Source: JABDMH01 sp050298535
GTDB taxonomy: Bacteria > Bacteroidota > Bacteroidia > Chitinophagales > Saprospiraceae
Direction of reading: 5' to 3'
Length of the DNA stretch: 64,000 nt
NCBI GenBank assembly: GCA_050298535.1
Contig: JBNKUI010000087.1
Span: 310,001 to 374,000, forward strand
The notes beneath the pieces were generated by a model, which worked only from the letters and a program-made list of their open reading frames with translations, did not search any database and was not told the DNA's origin. Of the stretch, positions 1 through 9,130 are shown piece by piece; within the stretch, counting starts at the first letter, position 1; each line of letters opens with the position of its first letter. A program made the translations under genes and the position numbers.

Positions 1-482
1 TTCCATAACTCCCACATCCATAGTATCACTGAGGGCAAAAGCATGATCGTAATCAGCCAGGGTAGATACAATACGAGGTCAGTATTCATGAAAGGACGGG
101 GCAGACCTCGATGCTCCGCTAGAAGGAAGCTGAGGGCAAAAGTCAGTAGTCCAGTAATCATCAGGCCGGAGATATAGGCTATCTTATAGACAAGTGTCTT
201 TTCTGTCGTCTTCTCCCAGACGTAAAAAATCTTGTTAGTGAAGACGATTCCCGATATCAGTGAAACTAGCAGAATCAAGATACCTAATAGAATGGGATAA
301 GGGGCAATCTGCTCTTTCAGCATGAGACCGGTAAGTCCTAATGTAGCATAGATGATAAAGATATAGAAGTGATTCTTTGGAAGCTTCTTGACAAATTTGG
401 TACTCTTTTTAAGTAATTTGAAAATTACAAATAGTACTCCCAGGCCTGCAAGTATTATAGCAATGATCAGTACTGTCTTCAT
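1..482 (-). CDS. Partial polytopic inner-membrane protein, TssN-like
   Basis: An open frame begins with ATG at 482 and runs off the left edge, giving about 160 residues with no stop. It has five hydrophobic segments, at roughly residues 2-21, 39-56, 61-84, 101-124 and 134-158, joined by short basic or polar loops; the C-terminal part is outside the window. Bacteroidota T6SS (subtype iii) loci carry a polytopic protein, TssN, in the trans-envelope complex, and the N-terminal layout here is compatible with it. A TM-coiled-coil (TssO-like) gene lies 34 nt upstream in the same direction, and T6SS baseplate genes lie 30 kb upstream on the same strand. The TssN identity is inferred from architecture and context, not from a motif; it could be another membrane protein. 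Confidence 0.5.
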   Translation of the reverse strand, partial: MKTVLIIAIILAGLGVLFVIFKLLKKSTKFVKKLPKNHFYIFIIYATLGLTGLMLKEQIAPYPILLGILILLVSLISGIVFTNKIFYVWEKTTEKTLVYKIAYISGLMITGLLTFALSFLLAEHRGLPRPFMNTDLVLYLPWLITIMLLPSVILWMWELW

Positions 483-516
483 GGATGTTATTTGAAGATT
501 ATCCTAGAAAGTGTGA

Positions 517-1470
517 TTATAGATCCTGTACTGATGAACGGATGCTATTTAGTATGATCTTAATACGTTCCTTCAACTGATTAATTTCCTTCTGGTCATT
601 TTTCAGCGTTAAGAATTTCTGACCTTCCAGGTTCAACAACTCCTTTTCGATGTTTTGAATGTGGTTGGCAATATTGCCTTTAGCCAATTTGCTACTTTCA
701 AGGCAAGTTTCCATCCTACCCTGTAATTCACGAATAGTCTTGTCTTTGTCCGACACATTAAATTGAGATCGTTCAGAGATTTCTGCCAGTCGTTCTTCGC
801 TCGATCGAAGATCAAGATTTAAGATTGCATTCTTATCGGTAGCCGCCTTTTTTTGTTCTTCACAGATAGCTATTCGTTGTTCTAGTGTTTCAATCTGCTT
901 TTCATAATCTGAGGAGGTCTCTTCTCCCCGATCATGCTTGAGCATGAGTTTCCTTGCAAACATCTCATTTTCTTTCGCCCGGGTAAAATGCGTTAACCAC
1001 TCAATGCCTAAATTAAGTATGCCCTGGACCTCAAAATCATCCTCATACTCGATCAGCTTGAGGGTCTGATTGGTGCGTGACTTAAAATCATGCATGGCAT
1101 CATCAAACTCATGTTCCCAATCTCTCACCTCATATTCATCACGACTAGTAGCAAGTGCTTCCTGTAGGGACTCCAAATCTTTCGACCGAAATTGCTCAAA
1201 AGTGGAATCTGCAGCGAGCAGAGTTGTGTGCAATTGACTTCGAATTTTTCTTTCATTCGTCAAGGAGGTATTCAATGAATCAACCACGCTCGTTAAGGCA
1301 GAAATTTTTGTATCCAGCTTACTTTCGTTGACTTTTTGGATACTGCCTAGATTAAGGCCCATGATGAAGGATATGAATAAGGGGATTATGGAGGCAAAAG
1401 CAAAGACAGATATCGGTGTTTGTCGTTTACCAAAGGTGGTGGTTGGCGTTGATTTTTGCTTGATTTTCAT
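517..1470 (-). CDS. Membrane-anchored coiled-coil protein, TssO-like
   Basis: This 317-residue protein has a short basic N-terminus, one transmembrane helix at about residues 20-40, and then long charged heptad-like stretches (about 45-110 and 195-300) separated by a more globular segment. The topology is N-in/C-out, with a periplasmic coiled coil. Bacteroidota T6SS-iii loci encode TssO, a bitopic protein with a short cytosolic tail, one TM and a periplasmic coiled coil; the layout fits but no diagnostic residue is visible. It lies directly upstream of the partial polytopic gene at the left edge and probably shares a transcript with it. The decayed gene at 2777-3372 has the same plan, suggesting a duplicated family. 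Other TM-coiled-coil proteins remain possible. Confidence 0.55.
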   Translation of the reverse strand: MKIKQKSTPTTTFGKRQTPISVFAFASIIPLFISFIMGLNLGSIQKVNESKLDTKISALTSVVDSLNTSLTNERKIRSQLHTTLLAADSTFEQFRSKDLESLQEALATSRDEYEVRDWEHEFDDAMHDFKSRTNQTLKLIEYEDDFEVQGILNLGIEWLTHFTRAKENEMFARKLMLKHDRGEETSSDYEKQIETLEQRIAICEEQKKAATDKNAILNLDLRSSEERLAEISERSQFNVSDKDKTIRELQGRMETCLESSKLAKGNIANHIQNIEKELLNLEGQKFLTLKNDQKEINQLKERIKIILNSIRSSVQDL

Positions 1471-1629
1471 GGTTTAGGAATTGAAGTGTTCATGAACCAA
1501 CTTTCAGACTTAATTTAAAGAATTTCCTGGAAAGTCATGAGAATTGGAAGAGAAGGTTGTAAATCCCGCTTTAATTAGAAAACATTTTTTTAAATTAAGG
1601 AGCAACTTTCAACCTGAAACATCCCGATC

Positions 1630-2760
1630 ATGAAGATACCACTTATCAGCTCCTTTTTGGTTTTCATTATCATCCTGCTTTCTATTGAGAATGTTTCATC
1701 GCAACATCTACAATTACCACTTTTTTCGCAGTATCGTGAAAATCAGTCTATTCTAAATCCAGCCGCGCTCAACATTGATTTTGTCAGAAACGATTACAAC
1801 TTTTCAACAGGAGTGTCCTATCGGAATCAATGGGGACAAGCAAAACTACAGTTAGATAATGGAGAAATGGATCATTTTGGACCCGTTACCAAGACTGGAA
1901 GAGTGGAATATATATTTCCTGATAGTCGATTCTTCGTTGGTGCTCATGTTATAAGCGATGTTGCGGCGGCACTTTCCTTCACAGGAGCCTATCTCCGGGC
2001 AGGTTACTTTATTTTGGATCCCAGTGAATCATTGATAGGTCTTGCGGGTTCGATCGGAATGGGTTATAACGTTTATAAATCCGATCTAATTCAGGAAAGA
2101 AGAATAAATGCAAGAGTACAATACACTGACTTATCTTTTGAAGATTTTAAAATCGACTTTTTGGATGTAACAGTAGGGGTTTTTGGATGGGGAGAGATAT
2201 TGTCCGGTGCCCTGGAGGGTGATATTATCTATGCTGGCCTATCAGTTCCTCAATACAGGGGATTGCCTCTTGAATCGGTGAATGCCTTACGTGAAGAAGA
2301 TAAGCAAGGTGCTTCTCAATACTTACAAATAAATTTTGTTGCTGGAATTTATAAGTTTGTTGCGGAAGAAACTTTTATAGAAGGTGCTATTAATTTCACC
2401 CATCTGTTGAAATCTAAGGCCCCAAAGATCATCACTCCCAATGTGAGGTGGCACTACAAAGACATTGCCTGGTTTGGCGCTGGAGCCAGAATACCTATCA
2501 ATAAGAAAGAGAATGCGGATGGCGAAGATTTTTCTAGCATTATTGAGGGAATTCGAGACTTGCCCTACTATAGCGCTACTTCTATACTAATTGATATAGG
2601 TTTCAATCTAGGTAAAAATGTGTCGTATTCATTTGAAAATAAGAACCTTAAGCTCGGATTCGGGTATGAGATTTCAGTAGGAAAATTCCTAAAACCGCTG
2701 GGCAATACGGTTGAGGTAAATCTGACCTATACAGTAGATACCGGAGGAGGGAGAAGGTAA
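1630..2760 (+). CDS. PorP/SprF-family type IX secretion outer-membrane protein
   Basis: A 376-residue protein with a signal peptide (about 1-24, ending near S-S-Q) followed by the typical opening of the PorP/SprF family: Q-x-P-L-F-S-Q-Y, then Q-S-I-L-N-P-A-A and a Y-R-N-Q-W-G motif. The remainder alternates aromatic and glycine-rich strands, as expected for an outer-membrane beta barrel. Family members work with the T9SS, and SprF-type members are usually encoded beside type-B (CHU_C) cargo and are needed to export or attach it. Two such cargo genes lie nearby on the opposite strand (3375-9098 and 9131-13504), so this is their likely partner. It is the only plus-strand gene in the first 32 kb and therefore has its own promoter in 1471-1629, which I could not define. 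Confidence 0.9.
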   Translation: MKIPLISSFLVFIIILLSIENVSSQHLQLPLFSQYRENQSILNPAALNIDFVRNDYNFSTGVSYRNQWGQAKLQLDNGEMDHFGPVTKTGRVEYIFPDSRFFVGAHVISDVAAALSFTGAYLRAGYFILDPSESLIGLAGSIGMGYNVYKSDLIQERRINARVQYTDLSFEDFKIDFLDVTVGVFGWGEILSGALEGDIIYAGLSVPQYRGLPLESVNALREEDKQGASQYLQINFVAGIYKFVAEETFIEGAINFTHLLKSKAPKIITPNVRWHYKDIAWFGAGARIPINKKENADGEDFSSIIEGIRDLPYYSATSILIDIGFNLGKNVSYSFENKNLKLGFGYEISVGKFLKPLGNTVEVNLTYTVDTGGGRR

Positions 2761-2776
2761 TGGTTATTTTTTCGTT

Positions 2777-3372
2777 TTAGTTGACTTTTCTGAGATTTGT
2801 TATTTGATTTTGCAATCTCTCGTTTTCGGATTTTAGTTTTTCTCTTTCAATTTTTCGCTCAATAATCTCACGATAGTACAGCGTTTAATATTCAACGAAG
2901 GTACGCACTCTATCTTTATAGTAAGAAATAAGTAGTTGCTCAATCTGGTTTTCATTTTTCAGCCGACCTGATATAATCTCATTCAAATGCGACTTAACTT
3001 CCAATTCTATCTCAACTAGTTCTCTCTTCCATTTCGTTTCAAAGTCCTCAGAAATGCTGGACAGATTTCCAAAGACAATCTCTATGTTGTTTTAGAAAGT
3101 AGAAATGGCCGTATCGATACGATTCATGATGCTTTGGGTTGACGGTGTATTTGAATGATTCTTGACATCATTGAGAAGGAGTCCAGCTCTCCCTGAAGGA
3201 ATGCAATTTGTCGGATAGCACTCCTTGTGCCTTGCTTTTCGACAACAGGAAGCATTATGCCTAATGCGACAGCAAAAAGAATACTAAGCACGACAGGAAC
3301 CATGAATCGTAAAATGCTTTTTGTTCTGATATCACCGGAAGCTTTCTCAGGGATTTGTTTTGATATTCTCAT
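2777..3372 (-). pseudogene. Decayed TM-coiled-coil gene (TssO-like paralogue)
   Basis: The first 82 codons from ATG at 3372 are open and encode a basic N-terminus plus a transmembrane helix (about residues 24-46), then end at a stop at 3124-3126. In the -1 frame, coding-like sequence is already open over the last part of this ORF and continues to 2777, interrupted by in-frame TAA codons at 3092-3094 and 2885-2887. The joined product would be about 195 residues, with a charged coiled coil ending in a heptad-rich tail. One frameshift plus two stops in otherwise continuous coiled-coil sequence indicates a decayed gene. Its start is 2 nt past the stop of the giant T9SS cargo gene, so it was the last gene of that operon. 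The plan matches the intact gene at 517-1470. Confidence 0.72.
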
Positions 3373-3374
3373 GT

Positions 3375-6300
3375 TTAGCGACGAATTATCGTGATCACAC
3401 CTTTCACCACTTCAACCGGACCTCCAGGTTCTTTGATTAGGTTTATCACAAAGTAATAGGTTCCGGTAGGAACACGTCGACCGTTTCTAATATTGATACC
3501 CTTCCAATCATTATTGTATCTACGAGCGACATGAACCACATTGCCATCTCGGTCAAAAATGGTGATATCATTATCATGATACGTGTCCAAATCAGCGATT
3601 ACCTGGCATCCATCAGGGTCCTCATCGGGATTGCAGACGGCCACAATATCTGAGTGCACTGCAAGTAATTCAACAGTAGCGGTGTCTTCACTTCCACAAT
3701 TTTCATCGGTAATGATGTACTCAAAACTATAGAGTCCAAGTTCATCCTGTACTGTGACATCAATATCATCTCCATTGAGCATCACTTTAATTCCACGAGG
3801 TAAATCATCCGAAAGGATTCTTATGGATGGGACTTCTCCCAGGCTGGGATCATTGTCCAATAACTGTTCTAATCTAAGTTCCGTTACATTGTTCTGTCGC
3901 ACATTGAAGTGATCATTTTTTGTCTCAATAATCACGGGATCCAGCACTTCGATCTGAAGAGTATCTAGTTCCAGACAAACCCCTTCCTTTTCGGTTTTTA
4001 GAATATACATGGTAGACTCCGAAGGAGTGACCTCGGTGAGACAATCAGTGGGATCAGAAAGCCCTTCGAAACTCAACCAGGTACAGCTGCAAGAGGGGCA
4101 GTCGGACTCTTTCAGTGGTATAAGTGCAATTCCCCGACAGATAGTAGTGTCATTAATTAATTCAACTTTGGGAGGATCAACTACTTCGATGGTTATTGGG
4201 AAGGTATCTCTACAGGAAATACCACCATTATTGCTGGCCACAAACTGTAAACCTTTTGTGAACTCTGGAATCTCAAGGTATCTGCAAGAAGTGTCGATTA
4301 ATTCGCCAACTTCATTCACCCAGGTACAAGACTGGCCTCCGGAACCCAACAAATCTATGGTGTCGCCTAGGCAAATCTTGTCTGCTGTTCCAACGACTTG
4401 AGCTATAGGTGTTTCTACAACTGAAACCTCAACACTATCCATAATCTCACAACCATTGGGACTGACCAATTCCAAAGTATAGGTTGCAGATTGTACAGGA
4501 AATATTAAACCATCACATGAATCCGGTACAAGAACATTAGCTGCTGAAGACCATTCACACACACAACCATCACAATTAATAGATTCAACCAATTGTACGG
4601 ATTGGCCAGAACATATGATGGTATCTTCCTGGAGTAGAATATCATCACCATCCATAAACACAGTAACATGTGCTGTGTCGGAATTGAAACATGTTTTCAT
4701 ACCAAAAGTATCCAGATCAGAAGTAAGACTTTTTACGAGTATATATGGCTGCGATATCAATGGTGAAACAGAGATCGTACAGCCCGCAGAAAGGCTGTCT
4801 CCTATCTCATTGAACCAAAGACAGAGACCTTCTCCATCACCTCCCGTCAGCGAAACGGAATCACCCGGGCAGATCTGTCCATCTCCCAGGGGATCGATTT
4901 GTGGAGTTGGTGCCACTTGAACTAAAACCGTATCGAAGGCGATACAGTCATCCCTTGTTGTTATTGTTAGAATATATTGAGTGTTCTGTGTGGGACTGGC
5001 AAGGGTATAGCAGTCATCTGGATTTTCAAGCCCGATTGTAGTAGACCAACTACAAAAGCAATCAACACAAAGGAGTGTATCCAAAAGGCGGATGCTTTCG
5101 CCAGCACAAATCACAGTATCATCAATCAATTGACCAATCTCATCCGAGAAAACAGTGATCTGGACGGTATCGTAAGAGAAACAGGCCTTAAGTCCAAATT
5201 CCTCAAATGTTTCCGAACTGGATGCGTGCAAAAAGTAATTGGAAGTGGAATCCGGTCGAGCAACAAATATACATTCATTGGCTATGGTATCCTTGCTAGA
5301 ATCCAACCACAAACAACTTCCAGTGCTTGACAGTCCCAAAGCAATGGAATCACCAGGGCAAATACTTAGGTCAGGTCCTCCTGATGCGATGGGAGAAGTG
5401 ACTACACCTAGAAAGACTGAATCAGTTAGAATGCAACCGTTCTGAGTCTCTACTTTCACTGTATAAAATTGGTCTTCAGCAGGTGAAACAAGGAGATTGC
5501 AACTATCGGTGTCGATCGTTCCGTTGTTATCGGACCATATACATTGGCAACTTTCACAGATAAGAGTCTGCACCAGTTGAAGAGATTCTCCACTGCATAT
5601 TACCGTGTCGTCTATCAGAGCTAATTCACCCTCATTTGAAAATACTTCAATAACCAATGTGTCACTATCAGAGCATGTGACAGAACTGGAAATCATGGTT
5701 GATTCGAAAGTATTATAGGTTTCAAGAACATATGAGGTGGTAACTGTAGGAGTATCCGTGAAGACACAAAGTGAAGAGATGAGATTGCCGTCTAATGTCC
5801 TCCATAAACAAAATGTTCCTCCGCTACCTGAAAGTGCAACAGTATCTCCAGGACAGATACTAAAATCTACGCCAGCATCGGCAATGGGTTGGGGAATGTA
5901 TTGAATCATCACCGAATCACCTCCCTCACAACCGAAATCATCTGTCACTTGAACCCAATATAGACCGGAATCAGAAACATCAACGGTATTGGTTGTGTCA
6001 CCTGTACTCCAGAGATACGAAGCAAAACTTCCAGGGTCTAATTGATAAATTATACCATCGCACAATGTTGTATCCGGACCTAGATCGACCATCAAGTTTT
6101 CAGTCTCCGTTACGGAAACCGTGGCAGAATCAGTACAGGAGTTTTCAGAGGTAACAGTAACGCTGTAATCCCCGCTCTCTTTGACAACTGTGAGATCACT
6201 CGTGTCACCTGTGGACCAGAGATAGGAGTCAAAGATCCCGTTTATCTTTAATCTGGTTGAATCACCACTGCAGAAGGTCGTTGTTCCTTCAATTTCTACA

Positions 6301-9098
6301 TGTGGAGTATCTACTTTTAGATCAATGTTGAAGATACTATCACAACCAAATTTTGTTGTACAGTGAATGACATAGGATCCGGAAGTATTCATCAGACTAT
6401 CGCAAATCTGTAAGCGAGATCCAAAACAGATGGTAGTATCTATGTTAATACTGTACGTTGAATCAATAGTTAGTGACAGGTAATTATTGGAAGGAATCGC
6501 ACAGATGCTACCCTTTACCTCGGTTATCGAAGATCCAATAGTATACGCCAATTGACTGTGGTATGATACGCCATATATACGGAACTGACCATTTCTAATG
6601 TCATAAGCATTAAAGCCTGCCGAAAGCGAATCAACGAGAAGTCCATTAGTATCCGTCAGGAAAAAGGCATAAGGAAGATGCGTGAAGCCCGTGTGGAAAA
6701 GCTCCAAGAACCCCTCTCCGCCTTCTGTCTTACAAATGAGTGTTTCATTTGATGAGTTCATAAAGGAAATGGAACTTGTATCTGCCTCACAACATTCCAC
6801 TACAATTTCAAAGTCATTCACTACCCCCAAAGGTCCATCCACAGATATGTATATAGTATCATCCTGTGTAAGTGTAAGGTCAATGACCTGGAACGAATCC
6901 GTTGTTTGAGATGTGGCGATACACTTAAAAGGATTGCAATTATTGAATACGAAAAGGTCCAGCAAAGCGGTATCCTGCACGAGTTGAATTGTATATTCGC
7001 CAGTCTCCGGCGCTATAAAAGGAACCTTATACTCATATCCTGAGTATCCATCAAGGTATTGATCAAGTTCCGGTAGATAGTAAGATGAAATTTGTGGTGA
7101 CCCATTCTCAAAATTATTTACGCGTCTTATTACATCGCAGACCAAAGGCATATCGTCCGAGCAGTCATACGGGCAGGAAGTGCTAAGACGAAAATCACCC
7201 GGCGTATTTTTCGAGTCAATAATGACATAGTAGGTCGATTCTGGATTTGGATCTGGTATTTGTATCATGGCAGGAGTGTTATCGCCTGTCCGAACCACGC
7301 TATCGACACAATATACAAGTGCTTTATTGTCGTCAAAATCGTTACAATCGGCAATCACGAAAATATCCAGACCCGCTTCGGCTTCCTGACCTAATTCCTT
7401 CATCCCTATAAAAATAGGTGATGAGCCCAGTTCACTTGATGTGTTTTGGATTTCATAAATGAGTTCTGATTCATGAAAGTCGATGCTTGCTTCACATATA
7501 GAGTAGTTGCTAATCCGATTGAAGAGTGATGAATCGGCTGTATTTCCAATGGTGTCTCTCCCACATCTGATGGGAATTGCCTCCGCACATAATTGATACA
7601 GGCAGCAAGCAGGTTCACTCCAGGCCCCTCCGATATAAGAATTATCAATGGCCTGCACTCTGACACAATAGTATCCACCGGGTAAGTCTTTGATGTCCCA
7701 GAATAGATTGTGACATTGGTCGCCACCACGAATTATCTTTCGATTTCCGCTGGAGATTTCAGACTCCGGTGACACGATGAAGTGGTCTGATTCATGACCT
7801 GTGCTTACTTCAATACTATAGGTCAGGGATGCACTATTTTGTTCATTATCATTAGCAGCATCCCAGGTGATTCGAATACCATTTTCATAGGGTATACAGT
7901 TGACATTTAAGGGCGCCTCTGGTGGTGTATCTGGAAAGTAACCGCATGCTAGATTTTGGTACAATACCAGACCATTATCTGAAATTACAACAATGTCCAG
8001 ATCAAAATCTCTATCAAGGTCGGCAATAGCAAAATCCATAGCGGTTACATCATGGATGCCTGAGGCCGGATTTACTATAGTTAGTGCACCATCTATTATT
8101 TTTCTTGTTTCTAGAACATACATTGCCGATCTTTCATTTATTTCCCTTATGGCAACAATTTCAAGGGAACCATCATTATCTAAGTCACCAACCTGCATTT
8201 TCGAAAAATTATAATTTGATTGGTTATTGATAAAAGTTGGAGTCTCAACGAAAGATCCATTATTATTGAACCACGTTGTGACTGCAGGTAAATTTCCACC
8301 CTCATCAAAGCATTCTCCTGACGGTGCGTAGAAAATGTCTTTATCTCCATCTGAATCTAGATCGCCAATTATGGTAGGACCACAGAGACCACCACCAATG
8401 TGATGTTCCAAGGGATTGAAGAATCCTTCCACGTTTTCAAGCCAACTCATTTCATAGAACGAACCAGAACCCGTTTGAAATGTTGGTGTGAACTTAATAA
8501 TTAAGTCCAGATCTCCATCTGTATCGACATCAATGAGGTCTTCTAGTAATATTGTGCCAGAAGAAGTTCTATAGATCGCATTCGCACTGATCTGAAAACC
8601 TTCAGAGTTATGATTTGTAATGAGAAAAACCTCACCTTCATCATTTGCAAACAATATATCTCGATCTCCATCATTGTCAATGTCGCCGACGACAGGTTTG
8701 GAGGAAAAAACGGACCGGGAAAACACATTCGTAAATGTACCGCCTTCATGGATTAATAATGAAATCAAGGATTCTGAATAAAGTAAAAAATCGACTTGGT
8801 TGTCGTTATTGATATCTCTTAAAATAAATTTACCTTCGAAGCCAGGTTGAACAATTTGTCCAGCAATAAAGGGAGAATCACGGCCCCCATTTAATTGGAG
8901 TACTTTAATATCTGAATCTCGAAAGATAACTTGAAGATTGGCGCTGGTACCTAAGTCAATATCGGCAACTCCAAGATCTCTGTAAAATGCATGAGTATTT
9001 GCAATAATTTGACCATTCCAGGTGGTGCATTGAGCTGAACTAATTCCATCCCATAGAAGAATAATGAGCAGCATGTAGTATATTGTATCCTTGGTCAT
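3375..9098 (-). CDS. Giant T9SS type-B cargo: FG-GAP, FnIII-like, PPC and PKD-like modules
   Basis: A 1907-residue secreted protein with a signal peptide (1-22). Residues about 30-385 carry at least five FG-GAP/VCBS-like calcium loops (D-x-D-x-D-G-D-x-D), giving a likely beta propeller. A FnIII-like segment follows (about 390-505), then a pre-peptidase C-terminal-like (PPC) module (about 510-770). Residues about 930-1780 hold PKD/SprB-like repeats with I-C-x-G-(D/E)-S starts, and a C-x2-C-x-C-x-W signature occurs four times. The last 75 residues are a gliding-motility/CHU_C-type C-terminus (F-D-R-x-G-N ... P-T-G-T-Y-Y-F), the T9SS type-B sorting signal. It is therefore expected on the cell surface or in the medium, probably as an adhesin. 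It lies 32 nt downstream of a similar gene and near a PorP/SprF gene. The exact ligand is unknown. Confidence 0.88.
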   Translation of the reverse strand: MTKDTIYYMLLIILLWDGISSAQCTTWNGQIIANTHAFYRDLGVADIDLGTSANLQVIFRDSDIKVLQLNGGRDSPFIAGQIVQPGFEGKFILRDINNDNQVDFLLYSESLISLLIHEGGTFTNVFSRSVFSSKPVVGDIDNDGDRDILFANDEGEVFLITNHNSEGFQISANAIYRTSSGTILLEDLIDVDTDGDLDLIIKFTPTFQTGSGSFYEMSWLENVEGFFNPLEHHIGGGLCGPTIIGDLDSDGDKDIFYAPSGECFDEGGNLPAVTTWFNNNGSFVETPTFINNQSNYNFSKMQVGDLDNDGSLEIVAIREINERSAMYVLETRKIIDGALTIVNPASGIHDVTAMDFAIADLDRDFDLDIVVISDNGLVLYQNLACGYFPDTPPEAPLNVNCIPYENGIRITWDAANDNEQNSASLTYSIEVSTGHESDHFIVSPESEISSGNRKIIRGGDQCHNLFWDIKDLPGGYYCVRVQAIDNSYIGGAWSEPACCLYQLCAEAIPIRCGRDTIGNTADSSLFNRISNYSICEASIDFHESELIYEIQNTSSELGSSPIFIGMKELGQEAEAGLDIFVIADCNDFDDNKALVYCVDSVVRTGDNTPAMIQIPDPNPESTYYVIIDSKNTPGDFRLSTSCPYDCSDDMPLVCDVIRRVNNFENGSPQISSYYLPELDQYLDGYSGYEYKVPFIAPETGEYTIQLVQDTALLDLFVFNNCNPFKCIATSQTTDSFQVIDLTLTQDDTIYISVDGPLGVVNDFEIVVECCEADTSSISFMNSSNETLICKTEGGEGFLELFHTGFTHLPYAFFLTDTNGLLVDSLSAGFNAYDIRNGQFRIYGVSYHSQLAYTIGSSITEVKGSICAIPSNNYLSLTIDSTYSINIDTTICFGSRLQICDSLMNTSGSYVIHCTTKFGCDSIFNIDLKVDTPHVEIEGTTTFCSGDSTRLKINGIFDSYLWSTGDTSDLTVVKESGDYSVTVTSENSCTDSATVSVTETENLMVDLGPDTTLCDGIIYQLDPGSFASYLWSTGDTTNTVDVSDSGLYWVQVTDDFGCEGGDSVMIQYIPQPIADAGVDFSICPGDTVALSGSGGTFCLWRTLDGNLISSLCVFTDTPTVTTSYVLETYNTFESTMISSSVTCSDSDTLVIEVFSNEGELALIDDTVICSGESLQLVQTLICESCQCIWSDNNGTIDTDSCNLLVSPAEDQFYTVKVETQNGCILTDSVFLGVVTSPIASGGPDLSICPGDSIALGLSSTGSCLWLDSSKDTIANECIFVARPDSTSNYFLHASSSETFEEFGLKACFSYDTVQITVFSDEIGQLIDDTVICAGESIRLLDTLLCVDCFCSWSTTIGLENPDDCYTLASPTQNTQYILTITTRDDCIAFDTVLVQVAPTPQIDPLGDGQICPGDSVSLTGGDGEGLCLWFNEIGDSLSAGCTISVSPLISQPYILVKSLTSDLDTFGMKTCFNSDTAHVTVFMDGDDILLQEDTIICSGQSVQLVESINCDGCVCEWSSAANVLVPDSCDGLIFPVQSATYTLELVSPNGCEIMDSVEVSVVETPIAQVVGTADKICLGDTIDLLGSGGQSCTWVNEVGELIDTSCRYLEIPEFTKGLQFVASNNGGISCRDTFPITIEVVDPPKVELINDTTICRGIALIPLKESDCPSCSCTWLSFEGLSDPTDCLTEVTPSESTMYILKTEKEGVCLELDTLQIEVLDPVIIETKNDHFNVRQNNVTELRLEQLLDNDPSLGEVPSIRILSDDLPRGIKVMLNGDDIDVTVQDELGLYSFEYIITDENCGSEDTATVELLAVHSDIVAVCNPDEDPDGCQVIADLDTYHDNDITIFDRDGNVVHVARRYNNDWKGINIRNGRRVPTGTYYFVINLIKEPGGPVEVVKGVITIIRR

Positions 9099-9130
9099 TT
9101 TGAGTGTTGAATGTTATGAATGGATCAAAA

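Noticed and set aside
3124..3372. Intact 82-residue small membrane protein gene
   Set aside because: Coding-like coiled-coil sequence continues in the -1 frame beyond its stop, so it is better read as the front part of a decayed gene.
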